NCBI GenBank assembly: GCA_965277595.1
Contig: CBDIDH010000001.1
Location: 124,001 to 188,000, forward strand
DNA length: 64,000 bases
Direction of reading: 5' to 3'
Origin: CBDIDH01 sp965277595
GTDB taxonomy: Bacteria; Planctomycetota; Planctomycetia; Isosphaerales; Isosphaeraceae
Positions 26,206 to 34,527 of the stretch are shown here, in pieces. The notes below the pieces were generated by a model. The model worked only from the letters and a program-made list of their open reading frames with translations. It made no database searches and was not told where the DNA came from. The position numbers and the translations under genes are program-made. Position 1 is the first letter of the stretch, and each line of letters begins with the position of its first letter.

Positions 26206-27534
26206 ATGAAGCACACGTCGAGGCGGGCCGTCCTTGCGCTTGGTCTGGCCATGGCGGCGTCGATATTGCTGGCGAACGCCCTGGGCCAGGAGACTTCGCC
26301 CTGGGTCGGCAAAAAGGTCGTCACCAGGCAGCAGACCCCACTGCGGGTTGGTAAGACCGTGGTGAATGACGACGGCGGCCACCGTGTCTATACGGTCGAG
26401 AAGGTCAACGGCCGATGGCTCTGGCTCGTCTCCGGTTCGATCGCCGGGTGGTCAACGTCGGATCAGGTCGTCCCTCTCGACCAGGCACTCGACTACTACG
26501 CCCTGTTCACCCGGAGCACCCAGGCCGCCTGGGCTTTTGGGATGCGGGGCTTGATCTGGGACGATCAGAAGGAATACGACAAGGCGATCGCCGATTACAG
26601 CGAGTCAATTCGACTCGACCCGAGCCAGGCGGGGATTTGGACGAACCGGGGCATCACCTTGGGCAAAATGAAGGAGTACGACAAGGCAATCGCCGACCTG
26701 GGCTGGGCCATCCGACTCGACCCGGAGGATGCCGTGGCGTATCACAACCGAGGGGCCGCCTGGGCCTATAAGAAGGAGTTTGAGAAGGCCCTCGCCGACT
26801 GCAACGAGGCCGTCCGACTCGACCCGAAAGGCGTTCTGGCTTTAGTCGTCCGGGGAGGCGTCTGGTGCTCCACGAAGGAGTACGACAAGGCGATTGCCGA
26901 CCTCAATGAGGCCATCCGACTCGACCCGACATACGCTCAGGCATTCGTCAACCGGGGAGGCGTCTGGGCTATCACGAAGGAGGGCGACAAGGCCGTCGCC
27001 GACTGCAACGAGGCCATCCGACTCGACCCGAAAGATGCCGTGGCGTTCAACAACCGGGGTGTCGCTTGGGGCCTCAAGGGGGAATACGACAAGGCGATGG
27101 CCGACTGCAACGAGGCTATCCGACTTTGCCCGAGCCTCGCCTCGGCATACTTCGTACGGAGCCAGGCGTGGGCGAAGAGGAAGGCGTACGACAAGGCGAT
27201 TGACGACGACACCCAGGCCATCCGCCTCGATCCGGGGTACGGTCCTGCTTACAACGGCCGGGCCTGGCTGTGGGCCACATGCCCAAACGAAGGTTCTCGG
27301 GACGGCAAGAGGGCGGTCGAGTCGGCTCTCCGTGCCTGCGAGTTGAGTGATTGGAAGGACCCCGCCGACATCGACACGCTCGCCGCCGCATACGCCGAGG
27401 CGGGCGATTTCGACAAGGCGGTCGAGTCGCAGGTGAAGGCAACGAACCTCCTCACGGACGATCGGAAAACGAAGGATTACCAGGGCCGCCTCGACCTCTA
27501 CAAGAAGGAGAAGCCGTACCGGGACGAAGGTTAA
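26206..27534 (+). CDS. Secreted TPR-repeat protein
   Basis: The ATG at 26206 has a strong AGGAGGGG site. The 442-residue product begins with a signal peptide (RRAVLALGLAMAASILLANA). An SH3-like segment follows (KVNGRWLWLVSGSIAGWST), then at least seven TPR units of 34 residues with the core EYDKAIADxNEAIRLDP. The C-terminus is also helical. TPRs serve as protein-binding scaffolds, here outside the cytoplasm. The 102-bp DNA repeats are well conserved, so unit number may vary between strains. Confidence 0.88.
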   Translation: MKHTSRRAVLALGLAMAASILLANALGQETSPWVGKKVVTRQQTPLRVGKTVVNDDGGHRVYTVEKVNGRWLWLVSGSIAGWSTSDQVVPLDQALDYYALFTRSTQAAWAFGMRGLIWDDQKEYDKAIADYSESIRLDPSQAGIWTNRGITLGKMKEYDKAIADLGWAIRLDPEDAVAYHNRGAAWAYKKEFEKALADCNEAVRLDPKGVLALVVRGGVWCSTKEYDKAIADLNEAIRLDPTYAQAFVNRGGVWAITKEGDKAVADCNEAIRLDPKDAVAFNNRGVAWGLKGEYDKAMADCNEAIRLCPSLASAYFVRSQAWAKRKAYDKAIDDDTQAIRLDPGYGPAYNGRAWLWATCPNEGSRDGKRAVESALRACELSDWKDPADIDTLAAAYAEAGDFDKAVESQVKATNLLTDDRKTKDYQGRLDLYKKEKPYRDEG

Positions 27535-27549
27535 GAAGGTCGTAGTTCA

Positions 27550-28395
27550 TTACAATCCGCACATCCCCTCGCATTCGCCCCCGGCCACCCCGCCGCTGAC
27601 ATCCTTCTCGCCGAGTTCCACGACGGCCAGCGGCAGGCAGCTTCGATGCAGATACATGCTCTGTTCGAGATTCCGGTTGGCGACGGTGCCGGGCCGGCGC
27701 AACGCCTCGTCCACCTCGACGGCCCTGGCCCAGCCCGCCGGGTCATTGTCCCGCAGGTGCCGCCATTCGAAGTTGCTCTTGAAAGGACAGAACACGCAAG
27801 CCGACCGAGGGACCTCGTGGGGGATCGCCTGCTCCTTCAGGTAGGCCACGCAGTCGGAGCGGCTCATCTCCATGTCGAAGAGAGGGAATCGGCCCACGGC
27901 CCATGGATGGCCAACGAATCGGTTCTTTACTTTCGAGACCCTTCGTGGCTCGTCGTACGAGAGGCCGAAATACTGGACGATCTTGACGCCCTTCGGCATC
28001 CGCTGACGGGGTTTGAGCCCGATGATCTTGCGGCGAATGATGCGCTCGCAGACGTCGATCTTGTACTCGGCGGTGCATTGCCTACGGAGCATGCCGCCGG
28101 TCTTGCCGGGGGTGGCACTCGTGAACGCCGGGATCGAGGCGAACCGCTGCCCGGTGCTGTTCTTGCCGTGGATCAGGTCGTCGCCCAGCTTGCCGGCCGA
28201 GTCCGTCAGGATCGGCGGTCCGCCCAGGGACCGGAGCCATTCCAGGTGGCGGTAGACGCCCTCGGGCTCCTCCAGCCCGAGGAATGGGAAATAGCCGAGC
28301 TGCACGGGATTATCGCCACCGGGCGAGGCCCCGAGGAGCAGATCGATCTCCCGCCGTTCGGAATCGAGGCCAGGGTAGCGAACATGGAGCAACAT
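27550..28395 (-). CDS. PAPS-reductase-like (adenine nucleotide alpha-hydrolase) protein, N-terminus atypical
   Basis: The C-terminal two thirds match a phage/plasmid PAPS-reductase-like family: EPEGVYRHLEWL, LRRQCTAEYKIDVCERIIR, GLSYDEPRRVSKVKNRF and a cysteine pair with ACVFCPFKSNFEWRHLRDND. The N-terminal SGGxxS phosphate loop expected for ATP binding is not visible; the start MLLHVRYPGLDSERREIDLL is unlike the family. It overlaps the stop of the preceding gene (TGATG). The gene may be 5'-rearranged by insertion of the defence island, or simply divergent. Confidence 0.6.
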   Translation of the reverse strand: MLLHVRYPGLDSERREIDLLLGASPGGDNPVQLGYFPFLGLEEPEGVYRHLEWLRSLGGPPILTDSAGKLGDDLIHGKNSTGQRFASIPAFTSATPGKTGGMLRRQCTAEYKIDVCERIIRRKIIGLKPRQRMPKGVKIVQYFGLSYDEPRRVSKVKNRFVGHPWAVGRFPLFDMEMSRSDCVAYLKEQAIPHEVPRSACVFCPFKSNFEWRHLRDNDPAGWARAVEVDEALRRPGTVANRNLEQSMYLHRSCLPLAVVELGEKDVSGGVAGGECEGMCGL

Positions 28396-29594
28396 CAACC
28401 AGCCGCAGGACCCGCTGGTTTGCTGCCGGTGCTTGTATCATTCGGAATGAGAGCACGAAGGGAGTAACGGATGGAAAAAGATGCCAGGTACAGGATATTT
28501 CCCAGCGCAAATACAAATGAACTTATAACACCTATGCCTGTTCCTTCTTTAACAAATTCGCCGGTCCAATCGTAATAGGACAAAACGGAGGTCAGATAGA
28601 CGAGCGAAATGGCGGCTGGTAGAAAACGCAGGGTACTCACTAGGAGCAAACTGGCTTGCGACCGCTTCGCTTCTAGATGAAATACGAGCGTAAGAGCGGC
28701 GATGAAGACAATTACCGTTAGTCCCAAGTGCCACACGGGATCGATCGTACCCAAATCACACCCAGGAAGGGCCAGTCCGAACCTTTGGACCGCACCGGAG
28801 ATGAGGCAAGTAATAGATATCAGAATAACCGTAATCAGGATTGTTAGCATGGCAACATTCCGTTTGTCGCTACCCTGGTATTGTTTCGGGTCGTTAAAGA
28901 CACAACTTTCTTGCATCAGATTTATAATAGAACAAATTACCATTGGTGCGGCCATTCCGAAGGGGAGTCCGAATATGATGAAGCGCCCGAATCTCTCCAA
29001 AATTATCGTGGGGTCGTTGGATGAAGTGCACTTCGATCCCTCGGAGGACAGCATGCAAAGCGAGTAGAGGATGGCCCCAATCAGGACGGACGGGACCGAG
29101 ACCTCCCAGCCCTTTCTCGCTAACACGTCCCCGTAAATTAGGTAATTTGCGGATAAAACATATGCAAATCCAAATGATGTAAAAATTATCACAATAAAAC
29201 CAATAGTTTTTGCGAGAATTGACAATGGCTCAACAGGCATGCTGAAGCCGAGAATTATGCAGGCAAGAGAAGCCGTAGCCACAATGAGTAGGAACGTACG
29301 ATCCCTCGGTGACGTGTACGACCACAGGCCCCGTAACGCATCGGACGAGAATCCCGGAAACAAGCCTAGCTCTAGGCGACCCTTCGAATTGATAAAAGCG
29401 CTGCATCCGCCATTGGCAATAGCTAAATCAATATATTTTTCTCCCTCAAGCATGTCGAACCATAGATGGACGTTCGACAACTCGATACCAGTTTTTTTGG
29501 CAACTTCGGCGTCGGTGACGTAACCAGCAGAATCCTTGGGCGAATCCTGGATCGCCTGAAGGACCATCCTTTGGGCACCAAAGAGCTTTGCCAT
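28395..29594 (-). CDS. Adaptor-domain protein with about eight transmembrane helices (defence island)
   Basis: The ATG at 29594 has AAGGA 8 nt upstream; the product is 399 residues. Residues 1-80 (MAKLFGAQRMVLQAIQDSPK to GRLELGLFPGF) are the shared winged-helix-like domain found in all six island genes. After it come about eight hydrophobic helices, for example FLLIVATASLACIILGFSM, LAKTIGFIVIIFTSFGFAYV and VAMLTILITVILISITCLIS. It is a candidate membrane effector, such as a pore. Its codon use is less GC-rich than its neighbours. It is last in the minus-strand defence operon. Confidence 0.8.
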   Translation of the reverse strand: MAKLFGAQRMVLQAIQDSPKDSAGYVTDAEVAKKTGIELSNVHLWFDMLEGEKYIDLAIANGGCSAFINSKGRLELGLFPGFSSDALRGLWSYTSPRDRTFLLIVATASLACIILGFSMPVEPLSILAKTIGFIVIIFTSFGFAYVLSANYLIYGDVLARKGWEVSVPSVLIGAILYSLCMLSSEGSKCTSSNDPTIILERFGRFIIFGLPFGMAAPMVICSIINLMQESCVFNDPKQYQGSDKRNVAMLTILITVILISITCLISGAVQRFGLALPGCDLGTIDPVWHLGLTVIVFIAALTLVFHLEAKRSQASLLLVSTLRFLPAAISLVYLTSVLSYYDWTGEFVKEGTGIGVISSFVFALGNILYLASFSIRYSLRALIPNDTSTGSKPAGPAAG

Positions 29595-29657
29595 TATCGG
29601 TTCCTTAGCATCACCCTCGACTGCTCTTCTCAGGACCGGCAAGCATCGGAATCGCTG

Positions 29658-30485
29658 TCATCGTGCGATACACGCTCGCACCGCATCAATCCCATAATCG
29701 TGGACGGAAGCACATGGCACTATGCTCGCCGAGGGCATTTGGAGGAGACCAGATAGATAGATCGTTCTCAGTTCCAGCGACCTCGCCTGCTCCTCATCGG
29801 GTCGTTGAAGATTGGCGAGCCAAGTGCCGGGTTGAACTCGATCGCAATAGGTCAATATTATCAGCGAACGGGCCTTCCTCTTCGATGCGACTGCCTGAAG
29901 TTCGAGGAAGTAGTCTTCGTCGAGGGTAACGACCTTCGTGTCCGCACGGATCGTTTACAATAGCACATCGCTCTCGGCGACCAACTCTTTATAGGCTTCA
30001 AAATATATCTTATCGAATCTTCGACCCGAGCCGAGCCCAGGGCAATCGACGAACTCGATTCTTTTGCCTCCAATCTCGGCCTGGACCCTCTGCAACTCGA
30101 CCGTCCCAGGAAAGATTGATACGACGTTCATTACGTTGTCTTGAATAATTTTGTTAACAAGCAGAGATTTGCCAGTCCCCGTCAAACCCGCCACCGCTAT
30201 CCTCGTTAATTGCGGGATCGAAGGTAGGATCGCCGAAGATGCGGCATGAAGCTCGCCGAGTTTGAGGCGACCTTTCGCCTCGACGAAGGAGACCAGACCC
30301 CTCTCGGTAAAGACCAAAGAGACCAGTTCGTTCTCCTGGAGAACCCGGAGCACGTCCCTGACCGTCTCAAGTCTCAAGGCGACTCGCTGAGAGATGGCCA
30401 CGTCGGCCACGGGCTTGCCGTAATCGCCGTGCTCTTCGACGAGCGCCTGTAGGACCAAACGCTCCTGAGCGCTGATCGTTGCCAT
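29658..30485 (-). pseudogene. Adaptor-domain GTPase interrupted by an in-frame TAA
   Basis: The ATG at 30485 has AGGAC upstream, 12 bp after the caspase gene. Residues 1-80 are a divergent copy of the island's shared domain. A GTPase follows: G1 GLTGTGKS (100-107), G3 DCPG (147-150), then ESDVLL and TAA at 29957-29955. The same frame continues directly as TIRADTKVVTLDEDYFLEL, a G4-like TYCD, and a typical GTPase end ASIVPCASVHDYGIDAV, stopping at 29658. A Trp codon would be expected where the TAA sits. Either the gene is dead, is read through, or carries a sequence error. Confidence 0.75.
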
Positions 30486-30497
30486 TAACGCCCGTCC

Positions 30498-31520
30498 TCA
30501 CCCCAAGTGCATCAAGACAACCCGACCCGTCATCGTCCCGAACATCATGGGCCTCTGGCGGTCGCTCCCCATCTGCCGGTCGATGTAGTCGTATAGCGAG
30601 TTGACAGTCACCTCGCCCTTGTTCGCCGCTTCGCCCTTTAGCCCCCGAAGCAGGGCGTCGGTGAACAGCCCATGACCCACTGCTGCCGACTCGTAGGCCA
30701 ACTGGGCCGGTGAGGCTGCGGCGATGATCAGCTTGCCGTGTCCCTGGACCACCTCAAGCGCCCGGCTGATGACCTCTCGGTCGTCGTGCCCGCCCTCCAG
30801 GTCACGGGGGATGATCCCGCCGCTGTGGCAGAAGTCGAGCCAGAGGAACGCCCGCTGGCTGGGCGAGGCGTCGAACGCCGCCTTGATCCTCGTCAGCGGG
30901 ACGCCGTTGGTGGCGATGTCCTTGACCGTGGTGTCGTGGGCGACGAAGTAGTACTGGCCGCCAACGACCGCACCGTGCCCGGCCATGTAGGCGAACACGG
31001 CGTCCTCGGCCTGGACTGCGGAGAACGTGGACTCGATCGCCTCAAGGACGGCCTTCTGGGTCGCCTCCGACTCGGCCAGGCATCGGATATTGCCGGCGGG
31101 GAACTGCCCCTTGTCCGATCCGAGCAACTTGGCCATCTCACGAACGTCGTTGGCGACAGCGGGCAGCTTGGAGATTGGAGACGGATAATCGCTGACGCCG
31201 ATGACCAGGGCACGCTCATGGCCCGTCCGGCTGCGGAGCCTGGCTGGTTCCGGCGTGGCGGTAGGCTGGCTCGGGAACGGGCGGTACAGTCCGAGAGCCA
31301 AGCGGCCCTGGGGCGTGACACTTGCCTTCAGCCCGCCCTCCGTCAAGGCCAGATCGACGTACTCCTCCTGATCAAGCGTCAGGAGCCAGTCCCGCATGTC
31401 CCGAAGGGTGATCTGAGTCGCCTGGGCGATCCGTGAGTCCTCGATGAATCCCTGGGTGTCGCCCTGGACATCCTGAATCGCCTGGAGGACCATCCGTTGA
31501 GCACCGAAGAGTCTGGCCAT
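30498..31520 (-). CDS. Adaptor-domain caspase-like protease (peptidase C14) effector
   Basis: The ATG at 31520 has GGAG upstream; the product is 340 residues. Residues 1-80 are the island's shared domain (MARLFGAQRMVLQAIQDVQG to GRLALGLYRPF). A short linker leads to a caspase/metacaspase domain starting ERALVIGVSDYP. The catalytic His182 is in YMAGHGA and Cys231 in WLDFCHSGG. Both are intact, so the enzyme should be active. In bacterial conflict systems such proteases are activated by a partner sensor and cleave host or toxin proteins, leading to cell death. Confidence 0.88.
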   Translation of the reverse strand: MARLFGAQRMVLQAIQDVQGDTQGFIEDSRIAQATQITLRDMRDWLLTLDQEEYVDLALTEGGLKASVTPQGRLALGLYRPFPSQPTATPEPARLRSRTGHERALVIGVSDYPSPISKLPAVANDVREMAKLLGSDKGQFPAGNIRCLAESEATQKAVLEAIESTFSAVQAEDAVFAYMAGHGAVVGGQYYFVAHDTTVKDIATNGVPLTRIKAAFDASPSQRAFLWLDFCHSGGIIPRDLEGGHDDREVISRALEVVQGHGKLIIAAASPAQLAYESAAVGHGLFTDALLRGLKGEAANKGEVTVNSLYDYIDRQMGSDRQRPMMFGTMTGRVVLMHLG

Positions 31521-31558
31521 CACCGAACTCCGAATGGCTTAAGTCGAGGCACTGTGTA

Positions 31559-32800
31559 TTACCGCCAGTCCTTCTCCCTGACCCTAGATTCTAGTGACCC
31601 AACGAGTCCCTGAAACCGCTGTACGTCACCGCCGAACATCCCCGCCGCAAGAGGCGGCCAGATCGTCCCCAAACTGGTTTGCTCCGTTCTCAACGAGCCG
31701 AGCATATCGGGGTGGTTGTTTCGACGCCAACCGAAGCGTCCGACCGGCATCGGGATTCCCAGGAGGGGGAGAGACGGTCGGGCTTCGGCGATGTGCGGGA
31801 GCCGCTTCACAGGTCCCGCCTGGAGGTGGCCGACGGTGAGAGCCAGCAGACACTCTAAACGATCAAATAGGAGTTCGTACTTGTAATTGTCCGGCTCGAT
31901 GCCCCTCATCGGCTCTCGAAGAACCTCGTGGATGTGGTCGCTCGTGGGGGTGTAGCGGACTTCCGGGTTCATCAGACGACTCATGAAGTCGTCCAAAGAG
32001 TAAGACCCCTGGGGAAACATCAGGCGGGCAGTGCCGTGAAGGATGAGGGCGGCCGGCAAAGAGGGCTCTCCCCACCGTCGAACCGACGTCTTCTCGAAGA
32101 GGGCGTAGAGGGAGTCGTAACGCCCTGCGGCCACGGAAGCGATCCCGCCCCCGAAGAGCAAGAGCGTTGCGGGGTAGGATCTCAAGTCGATACCGGGGGC
32201 AAACCCCAGATCCTCTCCGAGGATACCCGCCATCCGATCGATGCAGCGGACCCAGAGGTCGAGATGCCGGGGCTCCCCCCAGCGGCACCCGTAGGTTACG
32301 AGCGCCAGAAGGGACTCCATCATCGAGTCATATTGAGACAGCCACTCGGCGCAGGATTCGACAGTCGGTGCCAATCGAAGTCCAAGTTCGTGCAGTTTGA
32401 GCGAGGCTTTGTACGCCGCTTCGGTCGTGTCTTGGATCAGGCGGCTTAGAGCGATTCGGTGGCGGTCGTCGGTTAGGAATTCCTCCAGTTTGGCGAGCAG
32501 GCTGTCGGTTACGGAAGTGTTCTCTGACCGGGCGATTGACGCCTCCGAGGTCTGGAACGACTGGAACTGTGTCAGTGCCAGCCTACCCCGAGCCGTAATC
32601 GAGGCTCTGAACCCCTCCATCGTCCTTGCCACCTCGACGTGACCTTCGCCTTCGAGGGTCTCGAACCAATTCCGCACGTCTGGAAGGACGATGCTCGTAT
32701 CTCTCGCAATTTGAACGTCGGTCACGAAGCCGGTAACTTTTTCGGGCGAGTCCTGGATCGCCTGGAGGACAAACTTTTGGGCACCGAAGAGCTTGGTCAT
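31559..32800 (-). CDS. Adaptor-domain protein with unknown helical effector domain
   Basis: The start at 32800 (GAGG upstream) aligns the shared domain (MTKLFGAQKFVLQAIQDSPE to GRLALTQFQSF). The remaining ~330 residues are mostly helical and unlike any domain I recognise. Landmarks are WLSQYDSMMESLLALVTYGC, RWGEPRHLDLWVRCIDRMAG, LLLFGGGIASVAAGRYDSLY and SVRRWGEPSLPAALILHGTA. Repeated RWGEP motifs suggest an internal duplication. By position and architecture it is an effector or regulator of the island; its biochemical role is unknown. Confidence 0.75.
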   Translation of the reverse strand: MTKLFGAQKFVLQAIQDSPEKVTGFVTDVQIARDTSIVLPDVRNWFETLEGEGHVEVARTMEGFRASITARGRLALTQFQSFQTSEASIARSENTSVTDSLLAKLEEFLTDDRHRIALSRLIQDTTEAAYKASLKLHELGLRLAPTVESCAEWLSQYDSMMESLLALVTYGCRWGEPRHLDLWVRCIDRMAGILGEDLGFAPGIDLRSYPATLLLFGGGIASVAAGRYDSLYALFEKTSVRRWGEPSLPAALILHGTARLMFPQGSYSLDDFMSRLMNPEVRYTPTSDHIHEVLREPMRGIEPDNYKYELLFDRLECLLALTVGHLQAGPVKRLPHIAEARPSLPLLGIPMPVGRFGWRRNNHPDMLGSLRTEQTSLGTIWPPLAAGMFGGDVQRFQGLVGSLESRVREKDWR

Positions 32801-33032
32801 CGCCTCGTCCCACCCCAAACCTTCCAAAATGCCGGGCTGATTCGCTCCTTGCTTGATGCTTTGTATAGTTATATCCTGAGTAGGGCGAACGGGCAACGAC
32901 GTAGCGTCAGACTCCCTATGCCTTTCAAGTTAATCGTCTTATGACTCTCTCGGTCGCTTGAGCCCGGCACTTCTCACCAACGACTTACCGAAGGGAATCG
33001 GACCTCGGCATCCCGAGGTGAGAAGCCAGGCT

Positions 33033-33383
33033 TCACCCGCCCGATCCATCAGCGCCCCTGATCCTTTCGGCCAGTTCCTTCCCCGGATAAAGGTCGTCCA
33101 CCGCCTCGTAGTTCCGTCGTCTCTCGTCCACCAAGCTGTCGTACTCGGGGTCCTGGCCCCGCTCCGGCGTGTCGATGTACCGGAACCTTGTGACAACGTG
33201 GTTCAGCGGGTCGTTCAGGAAGTCGGTCACTGAATCCCTGAGGTCCCCGATTAGTTCGTGGGCCGTCACCACGTTCCCGGCCCTCAAGTTCCTCAACACC
33301 TCGGCGTGGAGCCGCTCCAAGTTGTCGATAAACTCCTTGGCGTCGTACTCGGAGACCTTCCGCTTCGCTTGCTTGGTCCGCAC
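33033..33383 (-). CDS. Helical ORF without clear start, downstream of the TIR gene
   Basis: The frame encodes protein-like helical sequence (EFIDNLERLHAEVLRNLRAG, HELIGDLRDSVTDFLNDPLN) ending in VDDLYPGKELAERIRGA. GTG 33383 is the only ordinary start and has no ribosome site. The frame is open far upstream (…QELTSLLDARLPGVLTLV), back into the 3' end of the TIR gene in another frame. It may be the rest of a gene whose adaptor domain was lost, or may be joined to the TIR gene by a frameshift. Confidence 0.45.
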   Translation of the reverse strand: MRTKQAKRKVSEYDAKEFIDNLERLHAEVLRNLRAGNVVTAHELIGDLRDSVTDFLNDPLNHVVTRFRYIDTPERGQDPEYDSLVDERRRNYEAVDDLYPGKELAERIRGADGSGG

Positions 33384-33598
33384 CAGCGTCAGGACGCCGG
33401 GCAGCCTGGCATCGAGGAGGGAGGTAAGCTCCTGGGCCGAATGATTCGGAGACGGCTTCTCAGTCGGATCGGGTTCGGCCCTGCCGTTAACCGTTTTCGA
33501 GTTGCTCTGCTCCTCGACGACTGTCGGATGAGATCGAGCCAGATGAGCCGACTGGTCTTCACCGCTGCCCGCCTCCCCTCCGTACCCGGAAGGCGGGC

Positions 33599-34402
33599 CT
33601 ACCGAGGGTTTGCGGTCATCGCCTCTACGGCCCGCCGAATCCCTTTAGCGACGTCTGTCCACGCCTCGTCCTTGTTCGCCCAGGAAGTGACCGCTTTGGC
33701 ATCCCTCGGCAGCCCTTGGAGCTTGGCGAAGGGGGCATCGTGCCAGTCGCACGGCCGGAGGATCACCGGGATGACCCTGGCCTCGCCCCGGTCGTGCCGC
33801 TCGACGGCTCGCTTGGTCTCAACGTCCCAGCAGTAGTCCGACGCCAGGAACGACGAACTGACCAGCAGGAGGACGACCTGGGCCTCGTTCAGGTTCTTGT
33901 CGATCGCACCCTGCCACTCATCGCCCGCCCCAATCCGGCGGTCGTGCCAGCCGGCGATGAGCCCCTGCCGCTTCAGCAGAGCCAGGGCCTCTTCGAGTTC
34001 ATCACGGAGGGCTTCGTCCTTGTGGGAGTACGAATAGAAGAGGCCGATCGGTCTCGCCGGACACGGTGACGGGTGAGCGGCCGACGGTTCAACCGACGGC
34101 TGAGCCGTTTGATTAGACGTCGGCGAAGCCGGGTTCGCTAAGGGTGGCATAGTCCCGATCGGCTGGAACTGCTTGAGGATCAACTTCCCCTGGGCCGTGA
34201 TAGAAGCGCTGAGACCGTTGGACGTCCGGGCGACGTTGACGTACCCCTCGCCTTCGAGCGTCTCGATCCAATCCCGGACGTCCCCGGTGGCAATCTGCGT
34301 CTTCTGGGCGACCTGGGAGTCTGTAACGAAGTCTGCTGGGTCGGCGGGCAGATCGATGATCGCCTGCAACACCATCCGCTGGGCACCGATTAGCCGAGCC
34401 AT
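33599..34402 (-). CDS. Adaptor-domain TIR protein effector
   Basis: The ATG at 34402 has GAGAG upstream; the product is 267 residues. Residues 1-80 are the shared domain (MARLIGAQRMVLQAIIDLPA to GKLILKQFQPI). A Pro/Ser linker leads to a TIR domain starting RPIGLFYSYSHKDEALRDEL. Glu195 in CWDVETKRA is the likely NAD-cleaving residue. Bacterial TIR domains in defence destroy NAD or make signalling nucleotides. It is divergent from the STAND gene at 34528, which is likely the sensor. Confidence 0.88.
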   Translation of the reverse strand: MARLIGAQRMVLQAIIDLPADPADFVTDSQVAQKTQIATGDVRDWIETLEGEGYVNVARTSNGLSASITAQGKLILKQFQPIGTMPPLANPASPTSNQTAQPSVEPSAAHPSPCPARPIGLFYSYSHKDEALRDELEEALALLKRQGLIAGWHDRRIGAGDEWQGAIDKNLNEAQVVLLLVSSSFLASDYCWDVETKRAVERHDRGEARVIPVILRPCDWHDAPFAKLQGLPRDAKAVTSWANKDEAWTDVAKGIRRAVEAMTANPR

Positions 34403-34527
34403 CGCCTCTCCCCGTCCATATCCCGCTCCGAGTCTTCCAAGCCTTGAGATCGCCGGAGATGGCGATATCATAACTGGAAGTTACGGCGAGGAATAGCGAT
34501 TTGTCACCGAACGGCGGGGGTGCCGAG
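34403..34527. promoter_or_regulatory. Divergent promoter region of the defence island with a dyad
   Basis: The 125-bp gap between the TIR and STAND genes holds the dyad ATCGCC-GGAGAT-GGCGAT (34449-34466), a plausible operator for coordinate control of both arms of the island. Confidence 0.45.

Noticed and set aside
26560..27240. Tandem 102-bp DNA repeat as a non-coding repeat array
   Set aside because: The period is exactly 34 codons and encodes TPR units.
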